64,000 bases of DNA from contig CM074760.1 in the NCBI GenBank assembly GCA_037355855.1, forward strand, positions 6,998,501 to 7,062,500, read 5' to 3'. The DNA is from Pseudo-nitzschia pungens. Its lineage: Eukaryota; Bacillariophyta; Bacillariophyceae; Bacillariales; Bacillariaceae. Position numbers and translations under genes: made by a program. Positions 55,438 to 64,000 of the stretch are shown here, piece by piece (within the stretch, counting starts at the first letter, position 1; the number at the start of each line of letters is the position of its first letter). Below the pieces are notes generated by a model. It was given only the letters and a program-made list of their open reading frames with translations. It made no database searches and was not told the origin of the DNA.

Positions 55438-56720
55438 ATCGGAAAAGGCAAGGCGTCGTGACTTTGAATTAGATTATCCCACGACATCCATCGCCGAGTT
55501 CATGTTTTATGTACCGTGCACGCTGGAAAGAAATTTTGAGTACGAGTACGGCATGAATATGAACGATGAACGATGGATGATGGATGATGGATGTTCGTTG
55601 TTGTGGTTGGGGCCCAGATTTTTCGGTTTCCTTTTTGCGCTCTTTGTGGTGTCAAGACTCGTGACTAAGAACATACTGCTTGATTCATTCGTACCGGTAC
55701 ATACAAACGCCTCCAATTGACTAAGACAATGTGAAAAATGTTGTATCGAATTGCGCCAAGATACTAGTAGTGATCTCCTCCCATTCTTCCTCTTTCCCTA
55801 TGGAAAGCATACTGTTTCAATCAAACAATGAAGAAAGAGAGAGAGAGAGGGAGAGAGACCAGAAAGAGATGTGCAACTAATTGCCGTGTCACCCCCATGG
55901 CTCGAGCTTAACCTGTCTAATAGGTCCGAGGTGGTTGGTGGTGGTCCTACTACTACTACTGCTACTACTGACTGCAGTTTTCAGATTATGACAACTATTC
56001 ATTTGCATTCAGAATTAATTGCATCCTGTAGTAGTGCTACCCACGAATGTTCTACTACTACAATCATGTCAGAAATCCAATGATTATCCAACAACAAGAA
56101 GAAATTGCATTAGTGCTAGTACTACTGCTATCAGCATGCTGACTCTTGGAGAGTAGTAGTGGCACTTTGTTGATTATTCACCTCCTTCCTCCAAGTTGCT
56201 AAGGTCTCTTATGCTAAGTTTCCTCCTATGTAGGGGACTGTACCAGGCCTACAGGTATCAGCCCCAGCAACAGGAGCTATCTGCAAGGTGCTGGGCTGTG
56301 TGCTAAGCAGCAGGCTTACTAGCAAGAGGAAGGATGCATGCAAAAGATCAGATGAGGTCACCATGTTTGCTGGTTCAAAACAGAAACCGCAAAGGAGAGC
56401 GAAGTGACGATTATTCAATCCCACAACACGCTTCGGTTCGTGATTGACGGAACGGAAAAATCCAAAACACGTGTATCGAAAACATCGCAGCAGCATGCGA
56501 GCACGCATTGAGAATGAACTTCTAATGATGTTCGTCACAGGCAATTTTATTGCGAATTGAGAGCGTCTCTGTCGTTTCCCGTTGTTGTGGCAAGTGTGTG
56601 ATATCCACCTGCCAGACGTCCCGTCGAACACTGCATCTTGTCTTAAGGTTACCGTCCTCTCTCCGAGAATCTTCTTCGGCATCCCTTCCCATTTTCGATA
56701 TCGATCCACCACGAACAAGT
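55438..56720. other. Divergent promoter region
   Basis: About 1.28 kb between HEMK1 (-) and the FKBP gene (+). It contains a GA run around 55836-55858, an ACT run at 55947-55969 and a TAAGGTTAC motif at 56644-56652, about 70 bp upstream of the FKBP ATG. No other gene supported. Confidence 0.45.
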
Positions 56721-57386
56721 ATGATGTACCGCTCCTCGTTCCAAATCCTCGCGGCACTCCTCGCGGGCATCGCGGCAACCCACGCCTTTACCGCTCCACA
56801 GCTCCAAACCAAGGCCCGACCCGCCACGTCGTTGTCGGAGGCGATCGTCGCGCGAAACGGTTTGTCGTACGAGGACGTCGAGATCGGCACCGGTCGCAAC
56901 GTCTTCCCCGGTGATTCCATCCTGTGCTACTACGTGGGAACCTACGAGGACACGGGCTCGGGGGGAGGCGGAAACAATCCCTTCTTTGCGGCCATTGCCG
57001 GCGCCGGCAAGGGCAAAAAGGTCACCTTCGACGAGACCGAACCGGGAGAGCCGGCCGAGGTGGTGATCGGACGGGGCCAGGTCATCAAGGGATGGGACAT
57101 TGGCATCTGCGGAGACCAGTCCCTCGAGATTCCCCCCATGAAGATCGGGGGCGACCGCAAGCTGATCATCCCCGCGGAGCTGGCCTACGGAGAGCGGGGG
57201 GCCGGGGACGTCATCCCACCGAACACGGTCCTCGAGTTCCAGGTCGCGGTCCTCAACGCGGAGCGGAGTGATCCGGGTGTGAGCGCGGAGACCAAGCTCA
57301 AGGGATTCGCGGCCCTGGGCGGGTTCTTGTTCTTTATGGGCGTCTTTGGATTCTTGGTGGTCACCAACATCGACAAGTTCTTTTAA
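56721..57386 (+). CDS. FKBP-type peptidyl-prolyl isomerase, plastid-targeted
   Basis: 221 residues from the first of two adjacent ATGs. The N-terminus is a signal peptide (SSFQILAALLAGIAATHA) cleaved before FTAPQ, the diatom ASAFAP-type plastid motif, followed by a short transit region. The FKBP fold spans about 45-195: GDSILCYYVGTYEDTG, VVIGRGQVIKGWDIGICGD, IPPMKIGGDRKLIIPAELAYG, and VIPPNTVLEFQVAVL. It catalyses proline isomerisation during protein folding. After the domain a single helix (GFAALGGFLFFMGVFGFLVV) anchors the protein, probably in the thylakoid membrane with the active site in the stroma or lumen. A Gly-rich loop inserts after EDTG. The frame is open upstream to 56550, but the ATG pair with the signal peptide is the better start. 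Confidence 0.93.
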   Translation: MMYRSSFQILAALLAGIAATHAFTAPQLQTKARPATSLSEAIVARNGLSYEDVEIGTGRNVFPGDSILCYYVGTYEDTGSGGGGNNPFFAAIAGAGKGKKVTFDETEPGEPAEVVIGRGQVIKGWDIGICGDQSLEIPPMKIGGDRKLIIPAELAYGERGAGDVIPPNTVLEFQVAVLNAERSDPGVSAETKLKGFAALGGFLFFMGVFGFLVVTNIDKFF

Positions 57387-57933
57387 AAAAACGATTTTGC
57401 CGGACCCGAACCGTGCGAATGTGCGTGGGTACGGTACGTGTGAGTGCGTGCGTGCGTGCTGCGGAACATGGGTTTGTTGGCGTCCAACACCGACGGCAGA
57501 AATCATCGCACGCTCCTTTCGGTGCAACAAATAATAATAATGATACACTACGGATGGAGTCATTCTTTTTTTGGGTGTCGAAAAGGCGGTGCCGACAAAA
57601 CAAATGTGCCGCGGGCGGGCAAGTGAATTCTTTCCGAGAACTAACGCTACGAAGAATAGAGTGTTCCCCCCGCTGGATTCGACTTGGAATGTATCGCGGC
57701 GATGAAAGGCCAAGCCACCGTGGATAACACGCATAGCATTAGTTCCTTCCATGTTTAGAGTTCGGTTCCAATCTTTGTGCATAGTCACCATCTGTTGTTG
57801 TCCGGTGTGCCGGGGATCCACGGAAGGATCCATTTCGTAACCGGGAGTATTGTACCGCCGCTATGGTGGAAGAGCAGAAAATGGACCCCGGTGTTCGGGT
57901 TTCTTCTGCAAACCAACCGTGAGAAAGGTTCCT

Positions 57934-57956
57934 CGCTTCGCTTCGCTTCGCTTCGC
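57934..57956. repeat. CTTCG pentanucleotide repeat
   Basis: About four and a half units in non-coding sequence. Confidence 0.9.
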
Positions 57957-58314
57957 ACTGTTGTGTCGTACCGTATCCAACTGGCGGGACTGCTGTACGA
58001 GATAGTTTCCGATTATTTTTTCGCAATCGAGAATGGCCTTCGGCGTCGATAAAGGTGAGATTATGTTGTTGCCGTCGTTGTGCACCATGCACAGGATCGA
58101 AACGCCGTGACGGTTGCCGATGCGTCTCTCCCTCTTTTGTCCGTGATGGGGTGCGTGCGTGTGCGTGCTTCTTCTAAAGAGGGAAAGTTGATGATGATTG
58201 GTGTGATCAGAAAAAAGTTTTTTTAAGAAATGATTTTTTGTTTGTTTTGTTACAGAGCGTTCACTCCCATAAATACCAGGCCGCTCTTTTCGTTTGACAT
58301 CCATGACTATTGTT

Positions 58315-58338
58315 GTATCGTATCGTATCGTATCGTAT
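58315..58338. repeat. GTATC pentanucleotide repeat
   Basis: About four and a half GTATC units in non-coding sequence. Confidence 0.9.
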
Positions 58339-58817
58339 TATATTGTTCATTGTTGTTGCATTCCCATCTCGTCTGAGTATCCCCGCTTCTGTTCGAGCAC
58401 GGAAGCAAGACCTTTCAATCCCTCGAGACCCTTGGCTGACTCCACTCATTGACTCGCGTCAAATCGGACGTCATGCCACCACTTGTACACGTACAGTTCT
58501 TCTATAATCCATTTTTTTGGAGGTGTTTTTCTGTTTTTGGTTTTCCCTCTCCCGATGGTCGTAATTCGATAATTCTTTTCTGTTATACAGTACAATAGTC
58601 CTGACAAGTAATTATGTCTGTTCCAGACTCGAGGTGTTTCGGTGAATGAATGGAACAACCGGTTGATATTACGCATGTACGCATAGCATTTCGTCCCAAG
58701 CACCCAAGCGATGCACCCACGAGCCCATACAGTTCTACCCACACACTACAAACGAAAAGCGATACGCAATTTCACGACTGGACGACATCGATCAAATCCA
58801 TCCATCCGAAGATTCGT

Positions 58818-59727
58818 TCATTTCTTTCCACCCCGCCCGCCTCTTCCACCGGTGGTCTTTTTTGCCTGGCTTCCCTTCCCCTTGGCCGGTGCCGGGGCAG
58901 CGGCGGGAGGAATGAACTGCACCATGATCTGGTACCCGTTGGGAATCGGACACCCGGCGGTTTCCATTCCTTTCAGAGCGGCCTTGATCTGCTTCTGGCT
59001 CGGCTGCAATCCGGTGACAATTCCCGGGGGATCGTTGGCGTTGGCATTGGCACCGGCGGCTTTTGTCTTGTTGTTCTTCTTGGATCGCAGCGACGAGTTG
59101 GGAGGCAACCGGCCCTGGGTTTTCTTTTGCTCGGCCTTTTTCTTGCTCTCGGCGGTCTTTCGAGCCTGGCGGTAGACCTCTTTTTCGACCTCCATCGCGG
59201 AGGGCTTCGCTTTCTTGCCGTTGGTGTTGTTGGCATTGTTGTTGTTGTTGTTGTTGCTGTTGCTTCCGGAAAGCCCGCGTCGTGCCCGGGTGGCGGCGGC
59301 CCTCTTTGCGCGTCCCGTGGCGATGGAGCGGTCGGCAACCGCTGTTTTCTTGGCCTTGGCGTCGGTCTTGCCATTTTTCTTCGCGTTCTTTCCCGTCGAA
59401 GCCTTGGCCTGTTCCTTTCGTCGGTCGGCGATGATGTCGTCTGAGGTGCGGGGCAGCAAATAATTCGCGATGCAGAAAGAGAGAGAGATGGACGGTTTTT
59501 CAGGACGCTGGTGTGAACGTGAAGGACTCACCGAACCAGTGGCGAGAAAATGGAGGCACTGGCATTGCTGCAAACGGGAATCGGACACGGAGCAAACATT
59601 CGGACAGCCAATCAACCGGAATCATCCCGCACCTATCGGTCATCGAATTTGTCTTACCCAGCGATTTTCCCATTCCGTCATCGTTGCCGGAGCTTCCGAT
59701 GGAAAAGCCTGTCCCTAGCAGTGGCAT
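58818..59727 (-). CDS. UAP56-binding mRNA-export adaptor candidate
   Basis: Two exons, 59727-59658 and 59440-58818, join across a 217-bp GT-AG intron (GTAAGA donor, CCTCAG acceptor) to give 230 residues. The joint restores GKSLDDIIADRRKEQ, which matches the UAP56-binding motif (SLDDIIK-type) of ALYREF and UIF export adaptors; in the unspliced frame this motif is lost. The rest is basic and low complexity: Lys/Ala-rich helices (EKEVYRQARKTAESKKKAEQ split by Asn runs), and an RG-rich C-terminus (GGRGGRGGKK). There is no RRM, so it is UIF-like rather than ALYREF-like. Such adaptors load the UAP56 helicase and NXF1 onto mRNA. A conserved GCPIPNGYQIMVQFIPP segment near the end is unrecognised. Confidence 0.6.
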
Positions 59728-61227
59728 CTTGGTGGATTTCAATCTCTTTTGGTCTTGTCGACGGCAAACTTCACTCTGTGATTCTTCGTTCGATGACAGC
59801 GGTGGTGTCAAACTCAAAGGTACGGTAGAATAGTAATGGTATTGAATAACTTACTTCTACTTCGTATTGTGATTACTTGCCGTCTTTTACAGTGTTTTTC
59901 GTTTTGAGAAAAAGAAGCACACAATCGACAACGTCGGTGCGAGTAACTCTCACGCGGTGGGCATCACAAAACAGCGATAAGTTGTAACCCAGGAAGCCAA
60001 CTTGTTCGTGTTTTTACCAGTAAGGTTTACGAGTAATTACAGGTAACCTTACTCGTTCGGTTTCACGCCTTGTTTAGTGATGTGCTGAACGTACGGTAAT
60101 CCTTACGAATAAGGTTACCCAGTTCTTAGTTGAGAGTAACCTTATCGTACAGTAACTTACTTTGTACTTCATATGTACGGTATAATTCGTAGAAAACAAT
60201 AATCCTGTGACCTGGAACACAACGCGCCGCTTTCGAGAAAACTCTTCGGGTCATAACTAAGTTAGTCTCTGATGGGGTTCCCCCTTGGTGTCGTAAGATT
60301 TTTTACGGTGTTGCTACCGAACGTGCGAGTAAGAAACCTTAACTCCCGCTGGGGGTTGTTTCTTTCGGGTTGGAGTGACATACGTACAAGTACAACATAC
60401 GATCGATAGTATGTGCGTCCATACCGATGCTTTTTGTCGGACATGGGTCGAAACCACACTTTTGAAAAGTGCGAATATACTTTTTTAACTTTGCTACTAA
60501 TACTTCCACTCCAACCCAACAACCCCAACAACCCCAACAATCCCAATCCCAACAACAACAACCCCAACCCCAACAGTGTTAAGAGTGGTGCGGTCGAGGT
60601 GCAAGTGTTTCGGTGATTCGATTGCTGGAGAAGAAGAAGAACATGGGTAATGTACGGTATGTAAGGTTACCGGTACGGTAGTTTAAAAGTGTGGGTAAAA
60701 AGTGTGGATTAGACCTAAAATAAGTGTGTTAACGAACGGGTACCCTTTTGTACCCTTTTTGTCCCTCCCACTGCCAGTGGAGTGCGGATTTATCCATGTC
60801 ATTCACATCCTTCCAAACTAAAAGCCCCGAACTGGAAGTTGGTGATGTTCTGATTCGCTCGTTAATTGTGTCGGCATTTAGTCTTCCAAAGCATTCGATG
60901 GCATCCCTCTTCAGCCAATCCGGCGAGCACGGGTGCTGCCGACTCCAAAAACTCTGAAAAAGTGAGGTTCGACAATACAATTTATCAATGGCCTTGCTCC
61001 GGCAAGATTCTGTCATTTCTCTGATTTCGATTGATTCATTGGAATGGTGGAGCTTTCTGATAATCGTGAATGGTATGAATAGTCCCGTTCTAAGTATAGT
61101 CTACGGTGGGTACTTTGATCCAAAAGCAGACGGGTCGATAAATCATATTAGAATTGCGTTGGAACCCGTCATCAACAATGGCAGATTGTCCAAAGAATGA
61201 ATTGTTACGTCGCTCTTCGACACGTCA
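59728..61227. other. Intergenic region
   Basis: About 1.5 kb. Densest region for the dispersed motif: GTAACCTTA at 60043-60051 and 60136-60144, TAAGGTTAC at 60110-60118 and 60662-60670, plus TACTTCGTA at 59858-59866. A CCCCAACAAC-type run lies at 60515-60575. No gene supported. Confidence 0.45.
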
Positions 61228-62670
61228 CTAGTCGTCGGTCGTCTCCGTCAACCACATCTCCGACTGCGTGAACGCATACTCCCTCATGCTATCCATCAGC
61301 GCGTGCGAGGTTTCCATCCGAAAGGACCTCGAATCCTCCCACAAAAATTCGTGGTTCCAGCAACACAGCAAGCTGCACCGGTCCAGGTTGCGGGAGTGGG
61401 TTTCGCTGTGACCGTCGCTTTCACCGTTGCTGTTGCCAACAGCATGCCAGGCAGCAAGCCTCATGGCCTTTTGTTCGTCCCGCAGGAGGATTCCCCCGGG
61501 TTCCGAATCCCGGCGGAACACGGCGTCCAGTCGGTCCTGGGCCTGGTCAAAGGCCACCAGTTTGGCGGTGAATTGGCCGCCGCGATTGCGAGACTCCAGA
61601 TTGGTATCGGCGATAGTAGTGTTGCTGTCTCTGTCTCTGTTGCTGCTCCCTGAAGCGTGGGGGATCGTGCAGGAGAACCTCGCCACCATTCCGGTCCGGT
61701 TCAGCTCTTGCGAGAGGGTGCCCAGTTTTTCCCGGTCGGCGGGAGTGGCTCCCACCAATCGTCCACGGTTGGGTCCCAATGGAAGGAAATTGTGGGGTAC
61801 CACGTCGGCTCGAATGGTGGGTTTCGGATTCGATTTTGAATTAGATTCTGAATTCGATTTTGAATTCGAGTCGGACCCAGCCTCCGACGATCGGAACGAT
61901 GCGAAACCGCTCCCGCAGGAGATGGTTGTGGCGTTTCTCCACAATCGGACTTCCTTCATTGACCACCGCCGGGGATCGGCCACCAGAATCACAAGGATCG
62001 GATTGTCGTTGTATTGGTTTTGGTTTTGGTTTTGGTCTTGGTTGTTGCTGTTACGGACGGAGAGGTGACCCGTCCAGACCAGATTGTGCGGAACGCGCTC
62101 GCAATAATCCATTGCCGACAGAGTGGCAAATGTCCTGCGGGACAACCGAAGAAATTCCTTCCAGCAAAAGTGTTCGTGTTCACTTGGTCGTTGCTCCCTA
62201 TCGCTCGCACCGGCGTTGGTATCGGCACTCGCTTCTCCACTTTCTGTTGCCGCGGCCTCCTCAAAGGCCTGAAAGACCATTCGTCGCAATCGGCAGGAAT
62301 GATCGTTCTCGCCGCCTCCGCCGTCCTCTCTATCGTCGTTCGTTTCCCCTTCTGTAATTAGAGCCTTGCGGTATCGGATGATCCGGAGAATTTCTTCCAC
62401 CATCGACAACGGAGAGTTTCGCTGGTTTCGCAGTTTTCTCGGGCTGTGGCGCCGGACAACCATCTCCCGCATGGACATTGTGGCGCACCAAAAATTGGCA
62501 AGGTCACTTCCGTCCAGGTACCGAGACAAGACCGATTGCGTCAGGATTTCGCGGGGAAGATGATCCATCAGAAGGCTCCCACTGCGGTCCTGCCCTGTCG
62601 TTCTGTGCGGGACAAACCCGATGTTCGCAGCCCCGGCTTCGGTGATGTCGTCATTGTCGGCGTCCATCAT
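61228..62670 (-). CDS. F-box-like protein of unknown function
   Basis: 480 residues from the first of two adjacent ATGs. Residues about 34-75 (LLMDHLPREILTQSVLSRYLDGSDLANF without the last residues listed, then WCATMSMREMVVRR) resemble an F-box, the SKP1-binding helix bundle of SCF ubiquitin ligases. No WD40 or LRR repeats follow. The middle carries QNQNQNQ and SNSKSNSESN runs from simple repeats. A NPILVILVADPRRWSMKEV strand-helix segment and a Trp/Cys-rich end (LLCCWNHEFLWED) look structured but are unrecognised. Diatoms have many single-copy proteins of this kind. The substrate is unknown. Confidence 0.6.
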   Translation of the reverse strand: MMDADNDDITEAGAANIGFVPHRTTGQDRSGSLLMDHLPREILTQSVLSRYLDGSDLANFWCATMSMREMVVRRHSPRKLRNQRNSPLSMVEEILRIIRYRKALITEGETNDDREDGGGGENDHSCRLRRMVFQAFEEAAATESGEASADTNAGASDREQRPSEHEHFCWKEFLRLSRRTFATLSAMDYCERVPHNLVWTGHLSVRNSNNQDQNQNQNQYNDNPILVILVADPRRWSMKEVRLWRNATTISCGSGFASFRSSEAGSDSNSKSNSESNSKSNPKPTIRADVVPHNFLPLGPNRGRLVGATPADREKLGTLSQELNRTGMVARFSCTIPHASGSSNRDRDSNTTIADTNLESRNRGGQFTAKLVAFDQAQDRLDAVFRRDSEPGGILLRDEQKAMRLAAWHAVGNSNGESDGHSETHSRNLDRCSLLCCWNHEFLWEDSRSFRMETSHALMDSMREYAFTQSEMWLTETTDD

Positions 62671-64000
62671 TTTTTCGGCAGCATCGCCGTACTCGTACTT
62701 TTACTTGTACCGTGGGGTTGCCTTGTTTTTGTTGCTCTACGAGTATTCCTGTGCGCCGTGCGTGGGAACCAACCTAACCGGACCAGCCACCTCGGGTATC
62801 GAAAGGAAAACCAATACTTGTATTAGTGATGCAGAGCAGCATTGACAAGCAGAGCGTTGGATGTGAGACGGAAAGAAAAAAGTGGCGGTGACTAATCGTC
62901 GATTTGAATTGAGAAGAGTTGTGACACGAGAGCACAAACTACCGTACACGGCTACACGAACTGCATTTCCAAACCTTAATCTTAAATAATGACGATCTGC
63001 GAATTCCAGCTCCTCCATTATTTCCTTTTCATCCTGGAAATGAACGATGAATCCTGTAGAATGATAGTACGAGTAATACATTCATTCTGCAAGCACCTAC
63101 GAAGTATTTCGTTATGTTTCGTTTGTGTTTTTCACCTCTGTTAACTCTATCCATTGAAGAAAAAGAGAATTATTGAGAGCAAAAAGCACTAAACCAACAA
63201 GCAGCATGACCTAGTAGTAAGAATACCACTACTACTACTAATACTAATACTACTAGTACTAGTAGTAGTACTACTACTACACTAGTATTCGATGAAGTAA
63301 ATGTTGTCAAGAAATGCCACTTTTGTGAGGTTCAAAATGAATAGGAGTCCTAGATTCAGAGAGCTTCATTTTACTGCATGATTTAGTAGAAGGACTAGAA
63401 CAAGAGTACCATATGGGAGGCTGCTGTGTGGATTGTGCGTGGTTTGGGTGGTTTGGGAAGAAACAGCAGTTATACAACAAAATGAAAAGCAAAATCTTTT
63501 TGGTGATCCCCAGAAGGTATCTTGCACTCTGATAGTGGCTCTGGAAAGGACTCTGTAGTTTACCTGTGTGACCCTGGTTTTGAGCTGGATTGAGAGTCAT
63601 CTAGTGTCAACTAGAGTGTCTACCGTACCTGGTACCAGTATGTAACTAGTAACCTAACGTATTATTGTTGGGTTTGACATTGGTATGGGATCATTGGGGT
63701 CAATGATGGGTGCTTTGGGAAAGTTTTCCTACTATGTTCAATTCCCAGTGACCCCTTCGCGCGAGGAGTGGATTTTGGGGGAAGGTAGAATTTCCAAGCT
63801 CAATTTTTTGTGCAATAAACGTCGTTGTGTAAAAAAATGATGTCAAAACACAAATCCGCACGACATTCGTTGATTGATTCATTCATTCATTCGATTCATT
63901 CATTATTCGTATCTTCTTATGGATTCGGGATGAATGAATCATCAAACTTTCAAAACTTGTACTCGTACTTGTGGTAAGTGAACGAATTCGCATTTCGTAT
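62671..64000. other. Intergenic region to window end
   Basis: About 1.33 kb with no supported gene. It contains TACGAAGTA at 63098-63106, an ACT/TAG self-complementary repeat at 63227-63290, and ATTC repeats at 63871-63905. Confidence 0.4.
63227..63290. repeat. Self-complementary ACT/AGT trinucleotide repeat
   Basis: ACT units switch to their complement AGT within about 60 bp, so the strand can fold into a hairpin around the TACTAGTACTAGTAGTAGTA segment (63250-63270). Confidence 0.85.

Larger units (their letters stand above)
57387..58817. other. Convergent 3' region
   Basis: About 1.43 kb between the FKBP and export-adaptor stop codons. It contains a CTTCG run (57934-57956) and a CGTAT run (58315-58338). 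No gene supported. Confidence 0.4.

Noticed and set aside
1..64000. Biosynthetic gene cluster (such as a domoic-acid-type cluster)
   Set aside because: No terpene cyclase, P450, kainoid synthase or other linked biosynthetic enzymes are seen; the genes are unrelated housekeeping genes.
1..64000. CRISPR array or prokaryotic operon structure
   Set aside because: Spliceosomal introns, plastid leaders and eukaryotic gene families show nuclear DNA; no regularly spaced repeats.

Overview
The window is nuclear DNA of a photosynthetic stramenopile, most likely a pennate diatom. The evidence is long, mostly single-exon genes, a few short GT-AG introns, wide AT-rich gaps between GC-richer genes, and bipartite plastid presequences with a phenylalanine at the cleavage site (FKBP at 56721, S4-RluA enzyme at 37355, probably the TspO protein at 28420). 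Family calls rest on motifs read by eye; no database search was possible.

Layout. Positions 1-4658 form a two-armed inverted repeat closing exactly on a 500-N gap. Each arm holds the same C-terminal piece of a TRAPPC11-like gene, intact on the right and frameshifted twice on the left. Positions 4659-11215 are gene-poor, with decayed ORF fragments and degenerate repeats. Then follow NFU1 (-), a leucine-rich-repeat protein (-), a gene ending in a methylglyoxal synthase-like domain (-), a RluA-type pseudouridine synthase (-), the splicing factors SF3A1 (+) and ISY1 (-) tail to tail, a TspO/MBR protein (-), MCM5 in three exons (-), a small two-exon mitochondrial-type protein (+), an S4-RluA pseudouridine synthase in three exons (-), two convergent membrane-anchored sulfotransferase-like genes (+/-), a RING-TM ubiquitin ligase (-), a small coiled-coil protein (+), a PARP-type zinc-finger protein (-), a Wee1-like kinase (+), a HemK/PrmC methyltransferase (-), a plastid FKBP (+), a two-exon UAP56-binding export adaptor candidate (-), and an F-box-like protein (-).

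The genes do not form one pathway. There is a loose theme of RNA metabolism (SF3A1, ISY1, two pseudouridine synthases, the export adaptor candidate) and of cell-cycle and DNA functions (MCM5, Wee1-like kinase, PARP-finger protein). The strongest leads are the eukaryotic methylglyoxal synthase-like fusion, two 9-mer motifs massively over-represented between genes, the palindromic TRAPPC11 duplication, and genes completed here by joining exons: NFU1, MCM5, the S4-RluA enzyme, the export adaptor and the small mitochondrial protein.
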